Positions 53,222 through 62,310 of a stretch of DNA of 64,000 bases are shown here, in pieces. The notes under the pieces are model-generated. The model was not told the DNA's origin. It searched no databases and saw only the letters and a program-made list of their open reading frames with translations. The number at the start of each line of letters is the position of its first letter. Position 1 is the stretch's first letter. A program made the position numbers and the translations under genes. The DNA comes from Mycolicibacterium mengxianglii (lineage in GTDB: Bacteria; Actinomycetota; Actinomycetes; Mycobacteriales; Mycobacteriaceae), in contig NZ_CP065373.1 in NCBI RefSeq assembly GCF_015710575.1, forward strand, positions 5,766,001 to 5,830,000. Direction: 5' to 3'.

Positions 53222-54747
53222 TGCGCACCCCTGGACCAGGTGCCACGACGAATAGTGAGCATCGAGTAGGGCAGCAGCCAGGACAGTAGCAGCGAGCCCA
53301 TCAAACTCATCAGTGGCCGGTAGCGCCACAGTGTCGATCCGGGATTGGTGACCTTGAACGAGACCGCCCACGCGAAACCCTTTGTCGCCACGCCACATAG
53401 GTAGAGAGCGGTGAGGAGGAAGAGTCCGTGCGCCGGGGCCCACACGAGGTGGCGGATGGCCATCAACGGTGCGACGGCAACAAAAAGCGCATGACCGTAG
53501 AACAACGCTGCCGGGCCCGGCCCGCGGCGCCACATGAAGCTGCCCGTGAAGCACAGGTTGCGAATGAAGCTCTTCTTCCAGCGCACCTGCTGTTTGAGGA
53601 ACGGGCGCATACGTGCCGGCACGGTCGTCCAGACATGCGCGGAGCGCACATAGCCCACACTCCAGCGTCGTTCCGCGTAATCATGCTCGGCCACCAACGC
53701 GTCGTCGGCGTACTGCTGCTTGAGCGCCTGTCCCTTCCACTTCTGGCCCAGGACATAGCCCGTCAGCTGGCGGTCGGTGGCGAAGCGGAACTCACGGCCC
53801 AGGAACGTGTCATTGGCCCAGGCGGGCAGATAGTTCAGGATCGCGTCTCGCCGGAACACCGCGAGCGGACCCGACACACAGGTGACGCTTCCAAAGGTCG
53901 CCTCGGCTGCCTTGGCGACCCGGAACTGACCGTCGTACCAGGTGTCCTGAGCCCGGGTGAGCACCGTGTCGTTTGCGTTGAGGGCGCGGGCGTGCCCACT
54001 GACCGCTCCGAGTTCGGGGTTGGTGACCAGGGCCCGGACGCATCGCGCCAGCGCGTCCGGCGCCAGCACGCAGTCCGAATCGGTGAAGGCCAGGATGTCC
54101 CCCGAGGCGATGCGCACGCCGTCGGTCAGGGCGTGCTTCTTGCCGCGGTTGACTGTCTTATAGAGCACGGTGAAGTCCAGCTCGGCGGACAGCCTCCGGA
54201 GGATGTCGGCCGTGGCGTCGGTGGATGCGTCATCGATCACGATGACTTCGAGGTTGGAGTAGTCGGAGCCGACCATTGTGCGCACGCACTGCTCGATGCC
54301 CTCCTCCTCGTCGCGCACTGCGACCAGGAGCGTCACCATCGGTTCGGCGGGCAACGCCGGGAAGTCCTGATCGCCGCGGCGCAGCAACCGGTCGCGCACC
54401 GGCGGCGAGATCGGGTGGACGCTGGGATCCTCGTAGCGGGCGAATCCCAGGTACATCATCGTGATCGTCGCCGAAAGCACCAGGACGCCATAGCCCACCA
54501 GAATCAACGAATCCGGCAGGAGCGGCGCTTGCACAGCCACCAAGACGATCAGCGGCATCAGGGCCAGCAGGACGACAATGCGTCGTAATCCGCGGCGGAG
54601 ATGAGCGGGGAGGGCGTCGAGTCGACGAGCGACCACCACCCGGCGGGCTACGGTCCGGGTGCCGGAGCCGCCGAGGCCGGCGAGCAGCGTTTCGGCTCCG
54701 TAGCCCGGGGCGGCGACCAGACCCGTCCGCTCGGCGATCTCGGTCAC
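53218..54747 (-). CDS. Processive GT2 glycosyltransferase (PgaC/NodC-like)
   Basis: 509 residues from a GTG at 54747, overlapping the dehydrogenase stop (GTGA). Two N-terminal membrane helices (residues ~60-110), GT2 domain with VTLLVAVRDEEEGIEQCVR, DDASTDATADILRRL, AFTDSDCVLAPDAL, and the processive-synthase signature KQQVRWKKSFIRN; several C-terminal helices. It polymerises a UDP-sugar and exports the chain, most likely beta-linked GlcNAc given its partners. Confidence 0.92.
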   Translation of the reverse strand: MTEIAERTGLVAAPGYGAETLLAGLGGSGTRTVARRVVVARRLDALPAHLRRGLRRIVVLLALMPLIVLVAVQAPLLPDSLILVGYGVLVLSATITMMYLGFARYEDPSVHPISPPVRDRLLRRGDQDFPALPAEPMVTLLVAVRDEEEGIEQCVRTMVGSDYSNLEVIVIDDASTDATADILRRLSAELDFTVLYKTVNRGKKHALTDGVRIASGDILAFTDSDCVLAPDALARCVRALVTNPELGAVSGHARALNANDTVLTRAQDTWYDGQFRVAKAAEATFGSVTCVSGPLAVFRRDAILNYLPAWANDTFLGREFRFATDRQLTGYVLGQKWKGQALKQQYADDALVAEHDYAERRWSVGYVRSAHVWTTVPARMRPFLKQQVRWKKSFIRNLCFTGSFMWRRGPGPAALFYGHALFVAVAPLMAIRHLVWAPAHGLFLLTALYLCGVATKGFAWAVSFKVTNPGSTLWRYRPLMSLMGSLLLSWLLPYSMLTIRRGTWSRGAQ

Positions 54748-56096
54748 AGCGTGACGCGGCCGGCCCTGCCGGCGACCCGGTAGGTGGTGTCCAGGACCAT
54801 TGCCTGGTCTTCCAGCCACTCGTAGTCCGTGCCGGGGTGGATCGTGTGAATCAGCACGAGATCCCACTGCTCATCGGCGGGTTCGGTGACTCCGAACATC
54901 ACACCACCTGATTCGATCCGCAGGACACCGACGTGTGGATCCGTGTAAGAGACGTCGGCACCCTCGTCGAGGAGCATGTCGATGATGGCCAAAGCCGGGG
55001 ATTCCCGCACATCGGCCACTCCGGGCTTGTAGGTCACTCCGACGACGAGTATCCGCGCTTCGCGCAGTGGGCGCCCGTGGTCTGCGAGCACGCGCTGGGC
55101 GCGGGTCACCACATCCTTCGGCCGGGCCGCGATTGCGGTCATGGCCGCCTCTACCACCGGTGAACTGGCCCGGCGGGAGCGCAACTGCCACAACAGATAG
55201 TGCGGATCGCACGGGATGCAGTGGCCGCCCACGCCGGCGCCGGGGTAGAAGGGCATGAATCCGTAGGGTTTGGTGGCGGCTGCCGAAATGATTTCCATGA
55301 CATCGACATTCACCTCGCGGGCGGCGTCGGCGAACTCGTTGGCCAAGGCGATGTTCACAGCCCGGAAGGTGTTCTCGACGAGCTTGGTCATCTCCGCAGC
55401 TTCCGGGGAAGACACCATGTGCAGCGTGCCTGCCGTGTGTCCTACGAAACGCGCTGCGGCGCGCGCGCATTCGGCAGTGGCACCACCGAGCACCCGGGGG
55501 GTGCGGTCAGGGGCGTGATCGACGACGCCGGGGTCGATCCGTTCCGGGCTGAAGGCGACGAAGACGTCGCGGCCGGCCTCCAGCCCGCGGGAACGCAGTG
55601 GGCGGATCACCAGGTCGGCGGTGCAGCCCGGATACGTGGTCGAGGTGAGCACGATGGTCTGCCCCGCCCGAGCGTGGCTGACGACCGTCGCACACGCCGA
55701 CGACAGCGCGGTGAGGTCAGGTGTGAGGTGGGTGTCGACGGGAGTGGGTACACACACCAACACCGCGTCGGCGGCAGCGAGGCTGGACGGCTCGGTCGTC
55801 AAGTGCAGCAGCTGACGGTCCAGCGCAGCCGCGAGGCGGACACGATCACGCGGTAGTAGATCCGCCTGCATGTCCTTGATCGCCGTCAGGCGGGTTTCGC
55901 TGACGTCGAATCCGATGACCTCGATGCCTTGATCGGTGAAGGACAGGGCGGTGGGCAGCCCCACGTAACCGAGGCCGACGACCGCCACCCGGGCGGGCTC
56001 CGGGGATGAGCCGCCCGTGGGGACTCCAACCGGAGTGCCTGCGGACTTCGGCGCAGCCCCTGCCGCGGTGTGCCGCATCTGTGTCGTCGACATCAA
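54744..56096 (-). CDS. UDP-sugar 6-dehydrogenase (UDP-GlcNAc/ManNAc-type)
   Basis: 450 residues. Rossmann loop VAVVGLGYVGLPTALSFTDQ, LTSTTYPGCTADLVIRPLRS, VAFSPERIDPGV, catalytic Cys in GAGVGGHCIPCDPHYLLWQL, NAD C-terminal domain VVGVTYKPGVADVRESPALA. The SPERIDPG form points to the WbpA/WecC group acting on N-acetylhexosamine nucleotides rather than UDP-glucose, making the uronic acid. First gene of the EPS operon. Exact substrate uncertain. Confidence 0.9.
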   Translation of the reverse strand: MMSTTQMRHTAAGAAPKSAGTPVGVPTGGSSPEPARVAVVGLGYVGLPTALSFTDQGIEVIGFDVSETRLTAIKDMQADLLPRDRVRLAAALDRQLLHLTTEPSSLAAADAVLVCVPTPVDTHLTPDLTALSSACATVVSHARAGQTIVLTSTTYPGCTADLVIRPLRSRGLEAGRDVFVAFSPERIDPGVVDHAPDRTPRVLGGATAECARAAARFVGHTAGTLHMVSSPEAAEMTKLVENTFRAVNIALANEFADAAREVNVDVMEIISAAATKPYGFMPFYPGAGVGGHCIPCDPHYLLWQLRSRRASSPVVEAAMTAIAARPKDVVTRAQRVLADHGRPLREARILVVGVTYKPGVADVRESPALAIIDMLLDEGADVSYTDPHVGVLRIESGGVMFGVTEPADEQWDLVLIHTIHPGTDYEWLEDQAMVLDTTYRVAGRAGRVTL

Positions 56097-57048
56097 CTGC
56101 CGCCTCTCTTAGGTGAACGCAAAGGTGGTGGTCTTTGCTAGAACTGCGTGACCTGGGTAACGGAGGCGACAATATCAGAGATGTTGGGATATAGCACTAC
56201 CCAGTGGCACGATCGTGGCCAGCGAGCCTTGGAGATTGCTGTGGGCCGCGAATACACACCCAAGCTACCCGCTTTGACCTGCTGATTTGTGTCGTCGATT
56301 GCAAATAGGGCGTCGCACCTGACCATCTACGCAGTTGCCACAATCGCGCGTTCATGTCCATAAATGTCGGCGTCAGCCTCATCGCGTACTTTTCTTTGCA
56401 ACGGTTCAGTCGGCTCAAGCTGCCTCTCTAAATATTGCTGCAATCGTGGCCGGGAACGCTATTGCAAGGTTCGACGCGGATAGTGCTGCGGGCCGACAGG
56501 TGGGTTCCCGAAGCCTTCGGCCATCGGCGACAGATCGCGTTCTGCGCTGCGTTCGACCAAGCTGTTTCAGTCGGTATGGCCAAGCCCCAAGTCGTCGTCG
56601 AGGATGCGGTGGTGACCAACGGCGTTCCGTAGCCGGCGCACCCTCGACCACGGAATTTGTTGCGCGCAGGCGGCGTGGGGTCATTTGCGCCTGATGCCGG
56701 GATCGAACCGTCACGTGAGCGCATCTGATTTTCGGCTCTCTACAACTGTCTTCGGATCCGTGAAAGGTGGTGCATTTCTTCAATATTCGCGCTTGGTTAC
56801 CAGATGACCAAACGCTCAATACACGTCGTTCTGACTACGCCGCTATCGCCAGATCGACGCGGGCGAGCAGTTGCGCCTCGCGGACGAGTGGTGCGCCCGA
56901 GATGGGCGTGGAGGCTTCGCGGCGGAGCCGGCCGCGAACTACTTGCCAGCGGGCGATGACTACCTTCGAGCCCAGATCGCGGCACCGATGAGTTCCCCTC
57001 ATGGCGCCGGTCTATACGCCGGAGACCGACTCACGGGAGACTGGCGCT
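56097..57048. other. AT-richer 950-base gap upstream of the EPS operon
   Basis: Base composition falls below that of the flanks between about 56110 and 56860. No credible gene was found. A tRNA-like T-arm (GGTTCGATCCC, minus strand, about 56700-56710) is present but without matching acceptor stem. It may hold the operon promoter and long leader, or relics of an element. Confidence 0.5.
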
Positions 57049-57612
57049 ATGCGGAAACTGATTTTCGGCATGAACGTGACCCTGGACGGCTACATCGCCG
57101 CCCCTGTCGACGACATCGGCTGGAGCGGGCCGAGTGACGAGCTGTTCCAGTGGTGGCTGGACCAGGAGCAGGCAAGCGGCCTATCGCTTTACGGTCGCAA
57201 GCTATGGGAGACGATGAGCTCCTACTGGCCGACCGGCGACCAGCAGCCCAACGCGACCCCGGCGGAGATCGAGTTCGCCCGCAACTGGCGGGACACGCCC
57301 AAGGTGGTGTTCTCCACGACGATCGACAAGGTCGACTGGAACACCCGCCTGGTCAGCGGCGACGCGGTCGCCGAGATCACCCGGCTCAAGGGCGAGGACG
57401 GCGCCCCAATGCGCATCGGCGGCGCAACGCTCGCCGGGGCGGCCATGCGGGCCGGGCTGATCGACGAGTACGCGCTCGTCACCCATCCGGTCCTGGTGGG
57501 CGGCGGCACGCCGTTCTTCACCGCGTTGGACAGCTGGGTGAACCTGGACATGGTGCAGACGCGGGCGTTCCCTGGCGGGGTGGTGCTGAGCAGGTACGAG
57601 ACGCGCCGCTGA
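57049..57612 (+). CDS. RibD C-terminal/DHFR-like reductase
   Basis: 187 residues from the ATG at 57049 (MRKLIFGMNVTLDGYIAAPV). GLSLYGRKLWETMSSYWPTG, PKVVFSTTIDKV and MRIGGATLAGAAMRAGLIDE are conserved in the RibD_C/DHFR-fold family, NADPH-dependent reductases of uncertain substrate common in actinobacteria. Upstream frames before 57049 lack an SD. Confidence 0.9.
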   Translation: MRKLIFGMNVTLDGYIAAPVDDIGWSGPSDELFQWWLDQEQASGLSLYGRKLWETMSSYWPTGDQQPNATPAEIEFARNWRDTPKVVFSTTIDKVDWNTRLVSGDAVAEITRLKGEDGAPMRIGGATLAGAAMRAGLIDEYALVTHPVLVGGGTPFFTALDSWVNLDMVQTRAFPGGVVLSRYETRR

Positions 57613-57749
57613 GCGCGTCAGCGCAGATCGCGGGACAGGACAACCCGCGCCTCTGACGCACTTGGCGGAACCCCCGTCGCTGCTCCATCATTCGTGAGAT
57701 TCCGCCACGATCGCGAGGATCTTGTACAGAAACGAGGCCAGCGGTCAGG

Positions 57750-58352
57750 TCAAGGCGCGACGGGAGCGGGTTGCGGCAGCGGATGGGCGCCATCGGGTCG
57801 TAACCCATCGAAGATGATTGCCAGATATCGCTGCCAGAGCAACGGCGCTGGGGCCGAAAGGTTTTCGACGATGTGAATAGGTGCGCACATCATCAGGAAG
57901 ACATCGGTTTCAGTGATGTCGGCTCGGATGGCACCCGCCGTGCGCGCGCGGTCGACCAACGTTTCGAGGTTCGCGTGCAGCGCATCGCGCACCTCGGTCA
58001 CCCTGGGGTCGCCGTCGCTGGCTGATTGCAGAAACGTCAGATCGTGCCGTTGGCGTTGGTCGGCGGCGATGGTCAGGAACTCGAGCAGTGCCGCGCCGGG
58101 ATCGGGTGAATCGGCCAGCCCCCGTGCGGCGTCGGCGAGCACGGCGATATGCGCGCAGACGATGGAGGCGATCAGATCCTCCTTCGTCGGGAAGTGTCGG
58201 AACACCGTGCCCTTGGCCACCCCGGCTCGGCGGGCGATATCGGCCACCGACGCTGACGGGCCACGTTCGGCGAACTCATCCTCGGCCGCAGCCAACAACA
58301 GGGCGCGGTTGCGTGCCGCGTCCGCGCGGACTGGCCGATCAGTGGTGGGCAC
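57750..58352 (-). CDS. TetR-family regulator divergent from SDR
   Basis: 200 residues. HTH: LLAAAEDEFAERGPSASVAD, IARRAGVAKGTVFRHFPTKE. C-terminal ligand domain ALLEFLTIAADQRQRHDL. It faces the SDR gene at 58464 across two TGACCA(G/A)TCGGTCA sites and probably represses both genes. Confidence 0.92.
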   Translation of the reverse strand: MPTTDRPVRADAARNRALLLAAAEDEFAERGPSASVADIARRAGVAKGTVFRHFPTKEDLIASIVCAHIAVLADAARGLADSPDPGAALLEFLTIAADQRQRHDLTFLQSASDGDPRVTEVRDALHANLETLVDRARTAGAIRADITETDVFLMMCAPIHIVENLSAPAPLLWQRYLAIIFDGLRPDGAHPLPQPAPVAP

Positions 58353-58371
58353 GGGATCGAGAATACCAAGT

Positions 58372-58426
58372 TGACCAGTCGGTCATCTTGTGCCACCCTG
58401 AATGCAGTAACATGACCAATCGGTCA
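58372..58426. promoter_or_regulatory. Twin TGACCRRTCGGTCA-type operators
   Basis: TGACCAGTCGGTCA (58372-58385) and TGACCAATCGGTCA (58413-58426), near-palindromic 14-mers with 41-base spacing, in the TetR/SDR spacer. Confidence 0.8.
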
Positions 58427-58463
58427 TATTGACGTCAGTTTTACGAAACCCATTGGAGGACAG

Positions 58464-59177
58464 ATGAAGTTAGACGGAGCCACCGCCCTGGTAACCGGAT
58501 CAAATCGGGGGATCGGCCATCACTTCGCCGTGGAACTGCTCAAACGCGGAGCCAAGGTCTACGCCACGGCGCGTCGTCCCGAACTGGTGAGCGTTCCCGG
58601 CGCGGAGGTGGTCCGGCTCGATATCACCGACCAATCATCAGTCGACGCAATCGCCGCATTGGCAGGCGATGTGGACGTGCTGATCAACAACGCCGCTGAC
58701 ACCGCGGGCGGAAACCTGGTGACCGGAGACCTGGCCGGGATCCGGTCGACAATGGATTCGAACTACTACGGCACCCTCGCAATGATCCGGGCGTTCGCCC
58801 CCATCCTCGCCCGCAACGGCGGCGGAGCCATCCTCAACGTACTGTCAGCTGTTGCGTGGAACACCGTCGATGGCAACACGGCCTACGCGGCCGCGAAGTC
58901 AGCGCAGTGGGGTCTGACCAACGGCGTCCGAATCGAACTGGCCTCCCAGGGGACTCAGGTGGTTGCGCTCGTGCCCGGCCTGATCGGCACGCAGACTCTC
59001 CTGGACTTCGCTGAACACCATGGCATCGAATTTCCAGACGGCGCCTTGATGGACCCCGCCGATCTCGTCCAGTTGGCGCTCGACGGCCTCGAAGCCGGCG
59101 AGATCGAGATCCTGGACCCCTTGGCCGTCGAGGCTAAGGCGAGTCTCGCGGGACCGCCCCGCGCCTTGGCCTTGTAG
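58464..59177 (+). CDS. Short-chain dehydrogenase/reductase
   Basis: 237 residues, SD TGGAGGA. ATALVTGSNRGIGHHFAVEL, VDVLINNAADTAGG, catalytic NVLSAVAWNTVDGNTAYAAA with YxxxK variant (YAAAK). TetR-regulated oxidoreductase of unknown substrate. The C-terminus lacks the usual GG(x)3 tail. Confidence 0.9.
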   Translation: MKLDGATALVTGSNRGIGHHFAVELLKRGAKVYATARRPELVSVPGAEVVRLDITDQSSVDAIAALAGDVDVLINNAADTAGGNLVTGDLAGIRSTMDSNYYGTLAMIRAFAPILARNGGGAILNVLSAVAWNTVDGNTAYAAAKSAQWGLTNGVRIELASQGTQVVALVPGLIGTQTLLDFAEHHGIEFPDGALMDPADLVQLALDGLEAGEIEILDPLAVEAKASLAGPPRALAL

Positions 59178-59358
59178 GCGAAAGGCGAACCCGCAGAACG
59201 TACCCGTCGAGTGGGCCATTCCAGGGAGTTACCGCGGAGGTTGCGTCTCGACGGGATCCGTTGCGGGCCAGCCAGGCGATGTGCTTACACCGTTCACGGG
59301 ACCGTCGCTTCGCCGACCCGCTCGCCCACCGCACGCAGGTTTACCGGCCCGGGGCGTG

Positions 59359-59772
59359 TCATCCGAGCCGTCGAGTGCGCCACCGCGACAGATCCGTGTC
59401 CAGCACCGCAGGATCGCGTTCGGGAAACACCTCTGCGGTGATCTCCAGGTGCCGGATGCGGTCGAGCTGAAATCCGCGGATGCCGTCGCGCAGCCGACAC
59501 CAGCCCACAAACAGCCACGCATCACCTCCGCGGAGCAGACCCATCGCCTCCACGTCACGGGTGGTGTGGGTCTCGTCGTGCGTGGAGGTGTAGCCCAACC
59601 GTACGACCCGGCGCGCGGCGATCGCCCCGGGAATCAATGAAATCGCCGCTTCGGACAGCGGCTGGACGTCGATGACGAACATCGACGCCAACGCCTCATC
59701 GACGGGCGCAAGCTGATCCTCGCGGCTGATCGTGAGGACCTTCGCCCGCGCCCGACGCGCGCTGCTCAGCAT
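59359..59772 (-). pseudogene. WYL-domain regulator lacking its N-terminal HTH
   Basis: 137 residues. The WYL part is intact: RRVVRLGYTSTHDETHTTRD, VEAMGLLRGGDAWLFVGWCR and GFQLDRIRHLEITAEVF. The YafY-type N-terminal HTH is absent; the frame begins inside the linker (ARRARAKVLTISREDQLAPV) and overlaps the 3' end of the EamA gene in another frame. A deletion joint is likely. Confidence 0.75.
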
Positions 59773-60724
59773 TGGTCACTGCCGCAACCGTTCCCCCCGT
59801 TTGGGTTTGACGGTCTGCGTGACCGGCGAGGACTGCACCGGCGTTGGCGGCAACGATGAGGCAGATGGCAGCCCAGTCGTCGGCGCCGAGCACGTCACCC
59901 AAGACCAGGGCGCCGATGGCTGCTGCGAACACAGGGTTGACGCTCATGACGATGCCGAACACGTGTGCCGGGACGTACCGCAGTGCGTCCAGGTCGGCCA
60001 CGAAGGGAATCACCGATGCGAGCACGCCAGCGGCAACGCCACATGCCAGGGCGACGAGTGTCGGTGGGTTGTTGGACAGAACGACGGCGCCGATGGGAAT
60101 GTAGAGAAGCGCCGACACCGCACCCGCCGCTGCTGGCCCCTGCACGCCCGTGAATCGTTGTCCGGCCGCACGATTGAGAAGAATGTAGATGGCCCAGCAG
60201 GCCGCCGCCAGGAGCGCGAGTCCCGCCCCTAGGTAGTCGGTGGTCGGCTCGGGACGCACGAGCAGAAGAATGCCGGCCGTCGCGAACCCGGTGCAGGCGA
60301 GGGTGACGCGTCGACCCGCGCCGCTTGCCGGCGCGGTCAGAGACCCGCGGAGCGCAATCACGAGAGGTCCGAGAAACTCCAGCGTCACCGCCGTGCCGAG
60401 GCCGATCCTCTCGATTGCCATGTACACGCTGAGATTCATCGTCGCGAACACCACCGCCAGTGCCAGCACCAGTTCCCATTGCCTGCGAGTGAACGACCTG
60501 ATCGCCGGCCTTGCGATGGCCAGCAGTAGGACCCCGGCGATCCATTGGCGGATCGCGACGACGCCGATGGGTCCGACTATCGGGAATGCGAGCGCACCGA
60601 TCGCAGCGCCCGATTGGTTGGACACAGCGCTGCCGAGCATGAGCATTACGCCCTGGGCACGTCCGCGGCGGCCCTTCACCGTGGCGGCGGCTGGCGCGCT
60701 CGAACGCGGACCGGTCCTATCCAT
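59696..60724 (-). CDS. EamA/RhaT-family inner-membrane exporter
   Basis: 342 residues from the ATG at 60724 (60739 is an alternative). Ten hydrophobic segments in two EamA repeats: GAAIGALAFPIVGPIGVVAI, MNLSVYMAIERIGLGTAVTL with EFLGPLVIAL, and HVFGIVMSVNPVFAAAIGAL. Amino-acid/metabolite exporter type. The last ~35 residues run into the WYL remnant and are probably not native. Divergent from the LysR gene, a common pair. Confidence 0.88.
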   Translation of the reverse strand: MDRTGPRSSAPAAATVKGRRGRAQGVMLMLGSAVSNQSGAAIGALAFPIVGPIGVVAIRQWIAGVLLLAIARPAIRSFTRRQWELVLALAVVFATMNLSVYMAIERIGLGTAVTLEFLGPLVIALRGSLTAPASGAGRRVTLACTGFATAGILLLVRPEPTTDYLGAGLALLAAACWAIYILLNRAAGQRFTGVQGPAAAGAVSALLYIPIGAVVLSNNPPTLVALACGVAAGVLASVIPFVADLDALRYVPAHVFGIVMSVNPVFAAAIGALVLGDVLGADDWAAICLIVAANAGAVLAGHADRQTQTGGTVAAVTNAEQRASGAGEGPHDQPRGSACARR

Positions 60725-60791
60725 GTTTTGAGACTGCACCCGATTGGTGGATTCACAAATGCATTAGCCGACCCAGCGATACGCTAAACGC

Positions 60792-61673
60792 ATGAATGTC
60801 GAGTTGCGCTACCTGCAGTGTTTGGTGGCGATCGTCGACCACGGTGGCTTCACCGGTGCTGCAGCAGAATTGGGTGTTTCACAACCTGCTGTATCGCGAG
60901 GGCTCGCAGCGCTCGAGCGCGAACTTGGAGTGCGTCTGCTGCGTCGCACCAGCCGCGAAGTGGTGCCGACCGCGGTCGGCGAGCGGGTACTGGCCAAGGC
61001 GCGTCGCATACTCGGCGAAGTCGAGGAACTCGTGCGAGATGCACACGGCGGCCTCGACCGGCTACGCGTTGGACACGCTTGGGCCGCAGTGGGAGCGCAC
61101 ACCGTCGAGCTACAACGTCGCTGGGCCTTAGCGCACCCCGAAGTCGAACTGCACCTCGTGCGACACAACTCCCCCACCGGAGGGCTCGCTGAAGGAGCCT
61201 GTGACGTCGCGATCGTGCGAACCCCGGAAGCGACCGCAACACTGGCCGACAGGCGGTTCGACGACACGATCGTTGGACTCGAGACGCGGTTCTGCGCCAT
61301 GGCCGCCGACGATCCGCTTGCGCGGCGACGCAAGCTGGGCCTGACCGATCTTTCGGTTCGTGTCCTTGCCATCGACCCGCGCACCGGAACCACCACACCG
61401 AATCTATGGCCGCCCGGCGCCAGACCCCGGGTGGAACACGTACACGACGTCGACGACTGGTTAGCCGTCATCGCCGCCGGCCGGTGCATCGGCGTCACTG
61501 CAGAAAGCACCATGACCCAGTACCGCAGGCACGGCATTACCTTCCGCCGCCTACGCGACGCTCCTCCGGTACCCGTTCGACTGCTCTGGTGGCGCGCTGA
61601 TCCACATCCGGCAACCACCGACATGATCGGACTGCTGTCCGAACTCTATCGCCGCCGCCCATCGGCCCGATGA
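60792..61673 (+). CDS. LysR-family regulator
   Basis: 293 residues. N-terminal HTH: LQCLVAIVDHGGFTGAAAEL, GVSQPAVSRGLAALERELGV then RLLRRTSREVVPTAVGERVL. The effector domain follows (VGHAWAAVGAHTVELQRRWA). It probably controls the divergent exporter in response to its substrate. Confidence 0.93.
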   Translation: MNVELRYLQCLVAIVDHGGFTGAAAELGVSQPAVSRGLAALERELGVRLLRRTSREVVPTAVGERVLAKARRILGEVEELVRDAHGGLDRLRVGHAWAAVGAHTVELQRRWALAHPEVELHLVRHNSPTGGLAEGACDVAIVRTPEATATLADRRFDDTIVGLETRFCAMAADDPLARRRKLGLTDLSVRVLAIDPRTGTTTPNLWPPGARPRVEHVHDVDDWLAVIAAGRCIGVTAESTMTQYRRHGITFRRLRDAPPVPVRLLWWRADPHPATTDMIGLLSELYRRRPSAR

Positions 61674-61759
61674 CACCGCCCATTGGCCGCACTATTCGAC
61701 AGGCTCCGACGCGCCGCGGAAACCCTGGCGTCGCAATGCCCTGGGCCACAACGCCTTAA

Positions 61760-62179
61760 TCAAGACACCGGGTCGAGAACGACCACCGGGATGATGCGCT
61801 CCGCGCTGGCCGCAAAGTCGTCTATCATCGGCATTATTGCTCGCTGGGTATCCCAAATATGTTGCCGCTCAGCTTCGTCGGCCACCCGCGCTATGGCTCG
61901 GTGCCTGGAGCCCCCGACTTCGATCGCTACGCTGGGCTGAGCGATGATGTTGTGGTACCAAGCAGGGTTGGTGGGCGCCCCTCCGTTGGAGGCGAATATC
62001 GCCCAGCTGCCGCCCACATCCTGATAGATCAACAGCGAGACGCGCTCGAGCCCGCTCTTGACGCCGGTACTGTGCAGCACCAGCAAGGTGGTTTCACCAT
62101 TGCCGAAACTCGCGACTTTGCCTTCGTTGGCGCGGAATTCGTCGATCAGTGTGGCGTTCATCGCTTTGGGGTCGGTCAT
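61760..62179 (-). CDS. Deazaflavin (F420)-dependent nitroreductase family protein
   Basis: 139 residues from the ATG at 62179 (MTDPKAMNATLIDEFRANEG). GNGETTLLVLHSTGVKSGLE, RVSLLIYQDVGGSWAIFASN and GGAPTNPAWYHNIIAQPSVA are the Ddn-family pattern. Second member of the family in the window, clearly distinct from that at 4895. Reaction unknown. Confidence 0.9.
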   Translation of the reverse strand: MTDPKAMNATLIDEFRANEGKVASFGNGETTLLVLHSTGVKSGLERVSLLIYQDVGGSWAIFASNGGAPTNPAWYHNIIAQPSVAIEVGGSRHRAIARVADEAERQHIWDTQRAIMPMIDDFAASAERIIPVVVLDPVS

Positions 62180-62310
62180 GTCGTGCCTATCCTGCTGAAA
62201 GGGTGGGTTTCTGGTCACGGGCGCGAGCCGCCGAACCTTCAGTAACTGGCGGCGGAGCGTTGCTCGTTGGGCGCCGACTGCGGTGACATTTCAGTAGTCG
62301 CGCCACGGGG

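Noticed and set aside
56680..56830. Possible tRNA gene on the minus strand (GGTTCGATCCC T-arm)
   Set aside because: The T-stem has a mismatch, and no sequence complementary to the putative acceptor 3' strand lies at the right distance upstream.
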